Positions 1-12,300 of a stretch of 64,000 nt of DNA are shown here, in pieces. The notes beneath the pieces are model-generated. The model was not told the DNA's origin and did no database searches. It saw nothing but the letters and a program-made list of their open reading frames with translations. Numbering within the stretch: position 1 is the stretch's first letter; the number at the start of each line of letters is the position of its first letter. Source of the DNA: Bacillota bacterium (GTDB lineage: Bacteria > Bacillota > Clostridia > Lachnospirales > Lachnospiraceae); contig JAEWJZ010000025.1 in NCBI GenBank assembly GCA_023386315.1, forward strand, positions 1 to 64,000. Reading direction: 5' to 3'. Position numbers and translations under genes: made by a program.

Positions 1-2070
1 ATTGGAAAGCCTGTGTCCAATACAAGAATCTATATACTGGATAAGGACCAGAAGCTTTTACCGGTGGGAGCGGCCGGAGAGATGTGCGTATCGGGAGACG
101 GCATAGCCAGAGGCTATTTAAACCGCCGGTCCCTGACTGCAGAAAAGTTTGTTGATAACCCGTATGAAGCCGGAGAGAAGATGTACCGGACAGGAGATCT
201 TGCCCGCTGGCTGCCGGATGGGAATGTGGAGTATTTAGGAAGAATCGATGACCAGGTAAAGATCCGGGGATTTCGGATCGAGCTTGGGGAGATTGAAGCA
301 AACTTACATAAGTATCCATTGATCCGTGATGTGGCAGTGATCGCCAGAGAGGATAAAAAGAAAGAAAAATATCTCACAGCATATTATACGGCGGAAGATG
401 AGCTGGAAGCGGAAGAATTGAAAAAACATCTTTTAAAGGAACTTCCGGACTATATGGTACCATCCTTCTTTATGCAGATGGAGCTTATGCCCATGACTCA
501 AAGCGGCAAGATAGACAAAAAACTACTTCCGGAGCCTGAAATGCGTGGAAACTGCGGGGCAGATTTCATAGGCCCGAGAAACGATGCGGATAAGAAGATT
601 CAGGAAGTGTGGCAGGATACACTGGGAATTGAATCGATTGGGATCGATGACAATTTCTTTATGCTGGGCGGTAATTCCATCAAGGCAATTCAGGCAGTAT
701 CAAGACTGGCGTCGGAATTTGAAATTGGGATCAACGACATTTTCCAATATCCCACAATACGGAGTTTGTCAGATGAGATAAAATACTCCAAAGACAGGCT
801 GAAAACAGCGATTGAAGCACTTCAGGAAGCAGCAGTCACCAGGATTGAAGGAAGGGGAGCCAGTGATGGCAGAATCCTTAAAAGCCTGAAAGAATACCAT
901 AAAAGAAATCAGAAGTATAAAGAAGTTGAGATTTCAGAAAAGGCTGGCTACCAGAATATACTGGTGGCGGGAGGAACCGGTTATCTTGGAATACAGATTG
1001 TACATCAGCTGCTGAAGATCACTGATTATAAGATTTACATAGCTGTCAGGGGAAAGGATGACAGTGATGCACGGGAACGGCTGCATGCAAAGCTTAAGTT
1101 CCACTTCGGAGATGAGATCTGCGGACAGGGAGTACTGGAAGACAGATTGTATGTATTCTGCGGAGATTTGACAAAGGAATACTTCGGGCTGAGCAAAGAG
1201 CGTTATGAAAGTCTGGCAGAAAAAATTGATGCAGTCATAAACTCGGCGGCAAATGTTAAGCATTTCGGGAATTACTCAGAGTTTTATGCGATTAATGTGG
1301 AAGGAAATAAAAGGCTCATTGAATTTGCCGGTACAGGGAAGAAAAAGGTGTATAACTTCATCTCTACCACCAGTGTGGGAAGCGGATTCATAGAAGATCA
1401 GTCAAGCGTAGTATTTACCGAGTATGACTGTGATATGGAACAGAGCTCCGATAACTACTATGTAATGACGAAACTGGAGGCTGAGAAGGAGATCGTCAGG
1501 GCGAGAGAAAATGGTATTGAATGCAATGTGTTCAGGGTAGGGAATCTGGTCTTTGATTCAAAGTCTGGTATATTCCAGGAAAATATTCAGGATAATGCGT
1601 TTTACACCATGGTGAAATCCCTGATAAAACTTGGATATGTCCCTGCGATTACCGATAAAACCCTGGATTTTTCCTTTGTTGACCAGGTGGCGAAAGCAGT
1701 CGTACTGCTGTTTGACAGGAGTAATTTAAAAAATGAGACGTACCATTTATTTAACAGCCATCGGATCAATATGATTTCCTTTGCCAGGTTTTTAAATCAG
1801 GCGGGGGTAGAAGTGGAGACGATGCCCGTGGACAAGTTCACCTCATTTATTCTGAAAAAATACGATGATGATGAGGCGAAACAGGAAGTATCCAGAATAC
1901 TTGTCCATTCCAATATATTCTTTGAAGGAGCCAGCAAAACATTATTCCTTGTGAAGAACAGAAAGACTGACGGCATCTTAAAGGCACTGGGATTTGAGTG
2001 GCCGAAGCTGGACAGCAGCAGAGTAAAGCTCATGATTGAACACTGCAGAAATGTAGGGTTTATGCAATAA
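1..2070 (+). CDS. NRPS, 3' end only: adenylation (C-terminal part) - thiolation - terminal reductase
   Basis: The frame is open from base 1, so the 5' part lies outside the window and the GTG at 13 is internal. Seen in order: the end of an adenylation domain (GRIDDQVKIRGFRIELGE, then the A10 lysine motif near 508-525), a thiolation domain with LGGNS (phosphopantetheine Ser codon at 676-678), and a C-terminal NAD(P)-binding thioester reductase of about 390 residues with GGTGYLG near 970-990 and a YxxxK catalytic pair at 1459-1473. Such reductases release the peptidyl thioester as an aldehyde or alcohol. The substrate-code positions are upstream, so specificity cannot be read. The T-R end is clearly paralogous to the end of the NRPS at 3391-17172. 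Likely an operon with the downstream genes (23-bp gap). Confidence 0.95.
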   Translation: MGKPVSNTRIYILDKDQKLLPVGAAGEMCVSGDGIARGYLNRRSLTAEKFVDNPYEAGEKMYRTGDLARWLPDGNVEYLGRIDDQVKIRGFRIELGEIEANLHKYPLIRDVAVIAREDKKKEKYLTAYYTAEDELEAEELKKHLLKELPDYMVPSFFMQMELMPMTQSGKIDKKLLPEPEMRGNCGADFIGPRNDADKKIQEVWQDTLGIESIGIDDNFFMLGGNSIKAIQAVSRLASEFEIGINDIFQYPTIRSLSDEIKYSKDRLKTAIEALQEAAVTRIEGRGASDGRILKSLKEYHKRNQKYKEVEISEKAGYQNILVAGGTGYLGIQIVHQLLKITDYKIYIAVRGKDDSDARERLHAKLKFHFGDEICGQGVLEDRLYVFCGDLTKEYFGLSKERYESLAEKIDAVINSAANVKHFGNYSEFYAINVEGNKRLIEFAGTGKKKVYNFISTTSVGSGFIEDQSSVVFTEYDCDMEQSSDNYYVMTKLEAEKEIVRARENGIECNVFRVGNLVFDSKSGIFQENIQDNAFYTMVKSLIKLGYVPAITDKTLDFSFVDQVAKAVVLLFDRSNLKNETYHLFNSHRINMISFARFLNQAGVEVETMPVDKFTSFILKKYDDDEAKQEVSRILVHSNIFFEGASKTLFLVKNRKTDGILKALGFEWPKLDSSRVKLMIEHCRNVGFMQ

Positions 2071-2093
2071 AAATACGCTGGAGGCAGTAAAAG

Positions 2094-3368
2094 ATGGATG
2101 CAATCAAACTTGCAAGTTTATACTTTTTTGGAACAGAAGAATTTAATTCGTCCAATTGCATGATAGCAACAGTCAGCTTTAAGAAAACAATTGATCCGGA
2201 AAAATTGTATCCCAGCTACCGGGCGCTGGTCATGGAAAATCCGCTGCTGCAGGCTAAAATGGTGGAACAGCCTAAAAAAAATACGTTTAAATGGAACCGG
2301 TTTCCAAAAGAGGAGCTAAAAGCTTTGCTTGATTATGAAGAGGAGCAGCTTTCTAAGTATTATACCGAGGAGGAGGTTTTGGAACGGTACGATTCCACCA
2401 ATTCCAGGCTGGTTTTTCACCTGTTTCCTGTAAATGAGAATACGATGGTATTTTCCATGCATCATGCCGTAACCAATGGCCGGGGACTGATATTCTGGAT
2501 TAAGAAGTGGCTTGAATATTATTCGTGTGAAATTGACACAGTGCCGGGAGAGACAGACGTCTCTTCCGGCTTAAGTGAACGGATTCTTCACACCGGCAGA
2601 AGAATATCTGCCTATTTGTGGCTTCCTGTTTTTTTAACAGGCTTTGCACTAAATGCTAATAAGAAGGATAGTAACGAAACTTTAGATTTAAGTTATGACA
2701 GAAAACCAAAGAAAGGCAGAGGTTATGTGAAAAAATCCTACAGCTTCAGTGCTGAAAAAACCCGGGAAATATTACGCCAGAGCAGACGGTATGATATGAC
2801 ATTTGGCGAATATCTCTGTTACAGAATGACGGATGGATTATTGGAGCATGATTCCGGAAAACAGCGGGTGCTTGTCTCCATGCCTATGGACATACAGCCT
2901 TTGCATTCCTATTCGCCGCAGACCATGCATGGGAATTATGTAGCGAGTCTTCCGGCGCAGTTCTTCCGGGAGGGAGATTTGAGAAAACAGGTAAAAGAAG
3001 CGTTTAAATGGTTCAAAAGAGGAGTCCCGTACGGCTTGCTGCGTTTGGCAGCTGTATTCTCCAATTCATTGGAAAAATATAAGAGTCTGTGTTTAAAATC
3101 GTGTAAGAAAACCATGTCTGAAAGGGGGCCGTTGATGAATACGTCAATCACTCTTTCTAACCTTGGCATTATATCCTATCCGATTATGGAAAAATGGGTG
3201 GAATCATTTTATATCTCTGTGAGAGCCCAGTCACTTTTCCTTTCATCGGCTACCATTTCAGGGCGGTTAATGATGGAACTTTGCGTTTCAAAAAATCTTT
3301 ACGATCCGGAAGAAGTTATTTCTCTTTTTGACCGGATATTATCTGAGAAACATTTATTAAATTCATAG
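2094..3368 (+). CDS. Free-standing condensation-domain-like acyltransferase
   Basis: A 424-residue protein with the fold signature of NRPS condensation domains and alcohol acyltransferases. The motif MHHAVTNGRG (codons near 2457-2487) aligns with HHxxxDG, with Asp replaced by Asn. In this superfamily the second His is the important catalytic residue and the Asp is mainly structural, so activity is possible. No signal peptide or membrane helix is evident. A GGAGG sits 10-15 bases before the ATG. It lies between two NRPS genes (23- and 22-bp gaps), so it probably acts in the same pathway, for example in N-acylation or transfer of a tethered intermediate. The substrate is not deducible, and a non-catalytic role remains possible because of the Asn change. 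Confidence 0.75.
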   Translation: MDAIKLASLYFFGTEEFNSSNCMIATVSFKKTIDPEKLYPSYRALVMENPLLQAKMVEQPKKNTFKWNRFPKEELKALLDYEEEQLSKYYTEEEVLERYDSTNSRLVFHLFPVNENTMVFSMHHAVTNGRGLIFWIKKWLEYYSCEIDTVPGETDVSSGLSERILHTGRRISAYLWLPVFLTGFALNANKKDSNETLDLSYDRKPKKGRGYVKKSYSFSAEKTREILRQSRRYDMTFGEYLCYRMTDGLLEHDSGKQRVLVSMPMDIQPLHSYSPQTMHGNYVASLPAQFFREGDLRKQVKEAFKWFKRGVPYGLLRLAAVFSNSLEKYKSLCLKSCKKTMSERGPLMNTSITLSNLGIISYPIMEKWVESFYISVRAQSLFLSSATISGRLMMELCVSKNLYDPEEVISLFDRILSEKHLLNS

Positions 3369-3390
3369 TAATAAGGGGAGATCAATCAGT

Positions 3391-6300
3391 ATGGAAGCAG
3401 AAATGAAAAACGTTACAGAATATCCGTTAAGCTCATACCAGAAGGACATATGGCTGGAACAGTGTATGTATCCAGGTAAGCCGATTTACAATATTGGCGG
3501 ATATACAGAAATAAAAGGCGAAATTAATGTACCAATATTCAGCCAGGCCATTCAGGTTTTTATAAACCGCAATGAAATGATGCGGTCTAACGTGACAGAA
3601 AGGGATGGAGTACCATATCTGAACGTATTATCAGAGTCTTTGTATGAACTGCCTGTGCATGATTTCTCCGGGAAGGAAAATTCCCGTGAGTTTTGTATGG
3701 AATGGATGCGAAGAGAGTTTCAGAAGCCCTTTGATATGGGAAAACAGCTCTTCCAGTTTGACCTGCTGAAATGGAGTGATAACCAGTACTTTGTATTCAT
3801 CAAAGCCTTTCATCTTATCATAGATGGCTGGGGCTTTGTACTCACTCACAAACAAATCATAGAAAACTATAATGAATTATACAGAGAGGGAAAAACGGAA
3901 GAGAAACCGGTCTATTCCTATCACGATTTCCTGTTGGAAGATCAAAGCTATCATGATTCAAAAAGCTATATAAAAGACCGGGAATTCTGGAGGGATAAGT
4001 ACTTAAATATTCCCGAGCCTTTATTTAACCGAAACGCGAACGGCACCAATCCGGACGGGCAGTCAGACTGGAGCGGCAGGCGTGTTTTAAAGATAGACAG
4101 GGAATTATATAACCGGATCATTCAGTTTAGTGAAGAAAGGGGCTGTTCTGTCTTTCACTTTGTACTTGGGACCTTATTTACCTATTTCAGCAGAGTATGC
4201 GATAAGGAAGAGGTAGTAATCGGCGTACCGGTTTTAAACCGAAGTAAAACAAAGTACAAGCAGACAATGGGACATTTTGCCAATGTGATTCCGTTAAGGA
4301 TATCTCCGGGAAGCGATATAAGCTTTCAGGAACTTGTGAAATATATTAAAAATGAGCTCATGGATTGCTACAGGCACATGAGGGTTTCCACCGGAGAAAT
4401 CTATCGGTCTGTTTTCAGTACATCAAACGAAAAAAGCAGTCTTTTTGATCTTTCATTTTCCTATGAAAAACATGGGGCGACGGAAAGCTTTGTGGATGCT
4501 GAAATTGGAAGCCATGTAATGCTGCCTCATCATCATGAACGCAATGCCCTGACAGTCTATTTAAGAGAGTATGAGGATGCAGAAGTTTATATTGATTTTT
4601 CCTACCGGATGGATGTATTTGACAAATTCATTCCAATTGAAAATGTGGTCTCTCATTTTGACTTTTTATTCCGCCAGGTATTGGAATATAACGAATCCGG
4701 CATATCAGAAATCGGAATTGTACCTGAATGGGAACAAAAGAAAATGACAGAAGAGTTTCATGCAGCTGCTGCGGATTACTCCAAAAACAAGACCATACAC
4801 ACTCTGTTTGAGGAACAGGTTTTAAAATACCCGGAACAGGCTGCCGTATGTCTGGAAGATGAGAAGCTTTCGTACCGTGAATTAAATCAAAGGTCTAACC
4901 AGCTGGCATGGACCCTGAGAGAGAAGGGGGTAAAAAAAGATCAGATCATTGCCATCATGACCGGACGTTCGTTTGAAATGATCATAGGTATGATGGGAAT
5001 CCTTAAAGCAGGCGGAGCGTATTTAACCATTGATCCTAACTATCCTTCAGAAAGAATAAAGTATATGCTGGAAGACAGCGCGTCGGAAATTTTGCTGACT
5101 CAAAAGCATCTGAGTGATAAAGCAGATTTTAACGGTGAAGTGATCCTGCTTGATGACAGCCAGAGTTTTCATGATAACAAAGACAATCCGGAGAACAGAA
5201 GTAATCCGGGGGACCTGGCATATATCATCTACACTTCCGGATCTACCGGGAGACCCAAAGGAGTTATGGTGAAGCATCAGGGAATCTTAAACCTTCAGAC
5301 CTTTTTTGTGCGGAAGCATGAGATGAATAAAAATGACAGAATGCTGCAGTTTGCAAGCAATTCTTTTGATGCCTCCGTATGGGAGATTTTCACCACCCTG
5401 CTGACAGGTGCCACCCTTTATTTAATACCAAAAGAAACCATAAACAACTTAATGGAATTCGAAAAATATGTAAATAAAAACGGTATTACCATAGCATTGC
5501 TTCCTCCAACCTATTTGTCTAACTTAGAACCGGGAAAACTGCCCACTCTCACAAGACTGGTTACCGGAGGGTCCGCAATCACAAAAGAAATGGTGAAAAA
5601 GTGGAAGGATGGGCTTACCTATATCAACGCTTACGGGCCCACGGAATACAGCGTTATTACTACTACGTGGACATATAAAGAGGAAGAGATGGAATATGAA
5701 TCGGTACCCATCGGAACCCCTGTAAACAATACCAGAATTTTTATTCTTGACAAAAAGCGTCATATACTGCCAATCGGTGCAGCGGGTGAATTATGCATTT
5801 CTGGTGACGGACTTGCAAGAGGCTATTTAAACCGTCCGGAGCTTACGAAAGAGAAGTTCGTGGATAACCCCTTTGAAGAGGGAGAAAAGATGTACCGGAC
5901 AGGGGATCTTGCCAGATGGCTGCCTGACGGCAATATTGAATTTCTCGGCAGAATTGACGATCAGGTAAAAGTCAGAGGTTTCAGGATTGAATTGGGTGAA
6001 ATCGAGAGCCAGCTGCTGAAACTGCCGCAGATCAAAGAGGCAGCCGCCGTTGCAAGGGATGATTTGCAGGGCAATAAATATATTGCAGCTTATATTGTCG
6101 GGGAAGAAACATTACCGTCAGACAGGCTGAGAGCAGAACTGTTACAGGAACTGCCGGATTATATGGTACCTTCCTGTTTTGTCCAGCTTGACCAGATGCC
6201 GTTAACTGTCAATGGAAAAATTGACCGCAAAGCCCTCCCGGAACCTGATCTGACTATGGATACAGGTGCAGAGTACGAAGCGCCTTCTGATGAACTGGAA

Positions 6301-9300
6301 GAAGGTATCTGCCGGCTGTGGAAGAAAATATTTAAGGCTGAGCGTGTGGGCATTAATGATAACTTCTTTGCACTTGGGGGAGATTCATTAAATGCTATTG
6401 TACTTTCCTCTGAAATCCACAAGGAATTTAATGTTAACATCCCGTTAAAAGAGATTTTCGCAGGTCCCACAGTAAGAGAAATGGCAGAATATTTAAGGAA
6501 TGCAAAAGAGGATATTTATGCTTCCATCAAACCGGTGGAACAGGCGGAATATTATCCCATGTCATCTGCCCAGAAGAGAGTATATGTATTAGGGCAGCTG
6601 GAGGACGGGAAGACAGTATATAACATACCGGGGGCTGTACTGATTGAAGGCAGTATTGACGCGCAAAAAACAGAAGCTGTTTTTAAAAAGCTCATCGAAC
6701 GTCATGAAACTTTAAGAACCTCCTTTGAGATGATGAACGGGGAACCGGTCCAGAGAGTGCATGAACAGGCAGAATTCAGTGTGTCTTACAGGGAAGCGTC
6801 GGAAGAAACAACAGATAACCTGCTGGATGAATTTATAAAGCCCTTTGATTTAAGCAAAGCACCTCTTTTGCGGGCAGGCCTGGTGAAAACCGGAGAAAAC
6901 AGGCATGTTCTTTTGTTTGATATGCACCATATTATCTCTGATGGAGTTTCCCTGGAGATACTGATCCGTGAATTTTCAACCCTTTATGAAGGAATGGAGT
7001 TAAATCCGCTCAGGCTTCAGTACAGGGATTATTCCGCATGGCAGAATCAGATGTACGGAGATGGAACCTTGAAAAAGCAGGAAGAATACTGGATGAAAAC
7101 CTTTGAAGGTGATATCCCTGTACTTAACATGCCCCTTAATTATCAAAGACCGGCAGTACAGAGCTTCGAAGGAGACAGAGTCAGATTTCATTTAAGCCAG
7201 GAGATTTCCCGGAAGCTTCAGGGTGTGGCAAAAGATAACGGAGCGACCATGTATATGGTGCTGCTTGCAGCATATAACACACTGCTTTATAAATACACCG
7301 GCCAGGAAGATATTATAGTGGGTTCACCGATAGCTGGAAGGCCCCACGCAGATCTGCAGAACATTATAGGAATGTTTGTCAACACTCTGGCAATGAGAAA
7401 CTATCCCCGGGGAGAGAAGACATTTCAGGAATTTTTGGCGGAAGTCAGGGAAATGGCTCTCGGTGCGTATGAGAACCAGGATTATCCCTTTGAAGAGCTG
7501 GTAGAAAAGCTTAAGCTGAAAAGGGATGTAAGCCGTAATGCTCTATTTGATGCGTTCTTTGCCCTTCAGAGTGTAGATACTGCAGCGTTTGCAATGAATG
7601 GGCTGGAAATGATGCCTTACAGCTATGATGTGAAAATGTCCAAATTTGACATTGCCCTGACTGCCAAAGAGGAGGAAGCGGGGATCGAGTTTGAGCTGGC
7701 ATACTGTACCAGGCTGTTCAGCAAAGAATCCATGGTGAAAACTGCAATTCACTACGGCACATTGCTGGAAGAGATTGCTGCTGATCCGCAGACCCGGCTT
7801 AAGGATCTTCAGATGCTGGAAAAGGGAGAAATTCAAAAAATCGTATATGGCTTTAATGATAACTCTGCAGAGTATGCCAGAGATAAAACCATCATTGAGG
7901 TATTTGAAGAACAGGCGGAGAAAAATCCTGATCGTGTAGCTGTGGAATTTGAAGAAAGCAGCCTGACCTATAGGGAATTGAATGCACGTTCCAATCAGCT
8001 GGCAGGAGTATTGAGAGAAATAGGAGCTGGTACGGAAAAGACGATAGGTATCATGACAGAGCGCTCGGTAGAAATGATAGTGGGAATTATGGCAGTACTG
8101 AAAGCAGGAAGCGCTTATCTGCCCATCGATCCCCTTTATCCGGAAGCAAGAATCCGGTATATGCTGGAAGACAGCGGGACGGAAATCCTGCTGACACAGA
8201 CAGAAGTTTTGGACAAGGTGCAATTCTCCGGAAAAATACTGGACTTAAAGAATGAGTCATTGTATCAGGGAGACGCAGCAAATATAGCTCCTCTTAATTT
8301 CCCGGATGACATGGCCTACGTGATCTATACCTCCGGAACAACAGGTATGCCAAAAGGAGTCATAATTGAGCACAGGAATGTGCTGAATCTGACAGCAGGT
8401 TTAAACAGGCATATTTACGGAAAGTATGACAGGAATTTAAAAGTTGCCCTGGTGGCGCCCTACGTTTTTGACGCATCGGTGAAGCAGATATTCCCGACTC
8501 TGATGCTGGGTCATACACTTTGCATCGTTCCGGAAGAAGCAAGGCTGGACGGCATGAGTCTGCTCCGTTACTATAAAGAACATTCCGTGGATGTCTCCGA
8601 TGGCACCCCGGCACATATCCGCTTTCTGGAGAATGCCATGTTGGATGGAGCGGATGTCTTAACGGTAAAGCATTTTATAATCGGCGGTGAGGCGCTGGGG
8701 ATAGAAACAGTAAAGAGTTTTTATGACCGGATTACCGGAGAAAAACCCAGGATCACCAATGTATACGGTCCCACGGAATGCTGTGTGGATTCCACCTTAT
8801 TTTCCATTGATTATGAAACCGCAGCAGGGCTGAACTCCATTCCCATCGGAGTGCCACTTAACAATGTCCAGGTCTACATTCTTGGAAAAGACAGAGAGGT
8901 ACTTCCGCTTGGCGCGGCAGGAGAGCTGTACATATCCGGTGATGGAGTGGGAAGAGGCTATTTAAACAGAATGGAACTGACAGAGCAGAAATTTGTGGAG
9001 AATCCGTTTGTTCCCGGAAGCAGGATGTACCGGACAGGGGATTTGGCAAGATGGCTGCCTGATGGAACGATCGAGTTCCTTGGAAGAATTGATTATCAGG
9101 TAAAAATCCGCGGATACAGGATCGAACTGGGCGAGATCGAGAATCGTCTGCTGACCCATGAGTCGGTCAGGGAAGCCGCAGTGATTGACCGGGAAGACGG
9201 ATACGGAACAAAATATCTCTGTGCATATATTGCAGGAAAAGAAGATCTTACAACAGGGGAACTGAGAGAGTTTCTGTTAAGGGATCTGCCTGAGTATATG

Positions 9301-12300
9301 GTGCCGTCCTATTTTATTCAGCTTGAAAAGCTGCCGCTCACCTTTAACGGAAAACTTGACAGAAAGGCACTGCCTGAGCCGGAGGGCAGGATTGATACCG
9401 GAGTGGAATACGAAAAGCCGGAAGGAATGGTGGAAGAAAAGCTGGCCAAGATCTGGCAGGAAGTATTGAAAATCGAGAAAATCGGTAGAATGGATAACTT
9501 CTTTGAACTGGGAGGACATTCTTTAAAGGCGACCGTGCTGGTTTCCAGAATCCACAAGGAATTCAACATCAACATTCCGTTAAAAGCGATTTTTGCAGGA
9601 CCGACAATAAAGGAAGCTGCAGAATATATTAAAAATGCAAAAGTAGATATTTATGCTTCCATCAAACCGGTGGAAAAGGCAGAATACTATCCGATGTCTT
9701 CAGCCCAGAAGAGAGTATATGTATTGGGGCAGCTGGAGGACAGCAGGACGGTCTATAATATGCCCGGAGCTGTCATGATTGAAGGCGGTGTGGATGGACT
9801 AAAAACAGAAACTGCATTTAAAAAACTCATTAAACGCCATGAGACTTTAAGAACCTCTTTTGAAATGATGGATGGAGAGCCGTTACAAAGAGTGCACGAT
9901 GAAGCAGACTTTTGTGTGTCCTGCAAAGAGGCACCAGGAGAAACGACAGAAGACCTGCTAAATGAATTTATAAAACCCTTTGATTTAAGCAAAGCCCCTC
10001 TTTTAAGAGTAGAGCTGGTAAAGACTGGAGAAAACAGTCATGTTCTTTTATTTGATATGCACCATATTATCTCCGACGGCGTTTCCATGGAAATTCTGAT
10101 ACGGGAATTTATTGCCCTTTATGAAGAAACGAATTTAAATCCGCTCAGGCTCCAGTACAGGGATTATTCAGCATGGCAGAATCAGATGTACGAAGATGGA
10201 ACTTTAAAAAAACAGGAAGATTACTGGCTGAAAACCTTCGAAGGTGAAATTCCGGTACTCAACCTGCCCCTTGATTATAAAAGGCCGGCAGTACAGAGCT
10301 TTGAAGGAGACAGAATCAGATTTCATTTAAGCCAGGAGGTATCACAAAAGCTTCGGGGTGTGGCCAGGGAAAACGGAGCAACCATGTACATGGTTCTGCT
10401 TGCAGCATATAACACACTGCTTTATAAATACACCGGACAGGAAGATATTATAGTCGGATCACCGATTGCAGGAAGACCTCATGCAGATCTTCAGAACATT
10501 ATAGGAATGTTTGTAAACACTCTGGCAATGAGAAACTATCCCCAGGGAGAGAAGACCTTTGAGGAATTTTTGGCGGAAGTAAGAGAAATGGCCCTGGGCG
10601 CGTATGAAAACCAGGATTATCCTTTTGAGGAGCTGGTGGAAAAGCTTAAGCTGAAACGGGATGTAAGCAGGAGTGCCCTTTTTGATGCTTTCTTCGCACT
10701 GTTAAATGTGGATTCAGCATCACTGGTGATGGATGGACTAAACATCACGCCTTACAGCTATGAAGTGAAGATGTCCAAATTTGACATTGCCCTGACTGCC
10801 AAAGAGGAGGAAGCGGGGATAGAGTTTGAACTGGCATACTGTACCAGGCTGTTCCGTAAAGAATCCATGGAGAAAGCCGCAATCCACTACGGCGCATTGC
10901 TGGAAGAGATTGCCAATGATCCGCAGACCCGGCTTAAGGATCTTCAGATGCTGGAAAAGGAAGAAATTCAAAGAATCGTATATGGTTTTAATGACAACTC
11001 CGCAGAGTATGCCAGAGATAAGACCATCATTGAGGTATTTGAAGAACAGGCGGAGAAAAATCCTGACCATGTTGCTGTGGAATTTGAAGAAAGCAGCCTG
11101 ACCTATGGGGAATTGAATGCACGTTCCAATCAGCTGGCAGGAGTATTGAGAGAAAAAGGAGCGGGTGCCGACAAGACGATAGGTATCATGACAGAACGGT
11201 CGGTAGAAATGATAGTGGGAATTATGGCAGTACTGAAAGCAGGAAGTGCTTATCTGCCTGTTGATCCCCTTTATCCGGAAGCAAGAATCCGGTATATGCT
11301 GGAAGACAGCCAGACGGAAATCCTGCTGACGCAGACAGAATTTTTGGACAAGGTGCAATTCTCCGGAAAAATACTGGACTTAAAGAATGAGTCATTGTAT
11401 CAGGGAGAGGCAGGCAATATAGTTCCGGTTAATACTCCACAGGACATGGCTTACGTCATCTACACTTCAGGAACAACAGGTATGCCAAAAGGAGTCATGA
11501 TCGAGCACAGGAATGTGCTGAATCTGACAGCAGGTTTAAACAGGCATATTTACGGAAAATATGAAAGGAATTTAAAAGTTGCCCTGGTGGCACCCTACGT
11601 CTTTGATGCATCGGTAAAGCAGATATTTCCGACTCTGATGCTGGGGCATACACTTTGCATCGTTCCGGAAGAAGCAAGGCTGGACGGCATGAGTCTGCTC
11701 CGTTACTATAAAGAACATTCCGTGGATGTTTCCGATGGTACTCCGGCACATATCCGTTTTCTGGAGAATGCCATGCTGGCTGGAGCGGATGTCTTAACGG
11801 TAAAGCATTTTGTAATCGGAGGTGAGGCACTGGGGATAGAAACAGTAAAGAGTTTTTATGACCGGATTGCAGGAGAAAAACCCAGGATCACCAATGTATA
11901 CGGTCCCACAGAATGCTGTGTGGATTCCACCTTATTTTCCATTGATTATGAAACCGTATCCGGACTGAACTCCATTCCCATCGGAGTGCCGCTTAACAAT
12001 GTCCAGGTCTACATTCTTGGAAAAGACAGAGAGGTACTTCCGGTTGGCGCGGCAGGAGAGCTGTACATATCCGGTGACGGAGTGGGAAGAGGTTATTTAA
12101 ACAGAATGGAACTGACAGAGCAGAAATTTGTGGAGAATCCGTTTGTTCCCGGAAGCAGGATGTACCGGACAGGAGATTTGGCAAGATGGCTGCCTGATGG
12201 AACGGTTGAGTTCCTTGGGAGAATTGATTATCAGGTTAAAATCCGCGGATACAGGATCGAACTGGGCGAGATCGAGAACCGTCTGCTGACCCATGAGTCA

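Noticed and set aside
7543..8223. 226-codon minus-strand frame inside the NRPS, with a similar 206-codon frame at 10738-11358
   Set aside because: They lie at matching places in the duplicated modules and are the antisense reading of conserved adenylation and condensation sequence; no ribosome site or recognisable domain.
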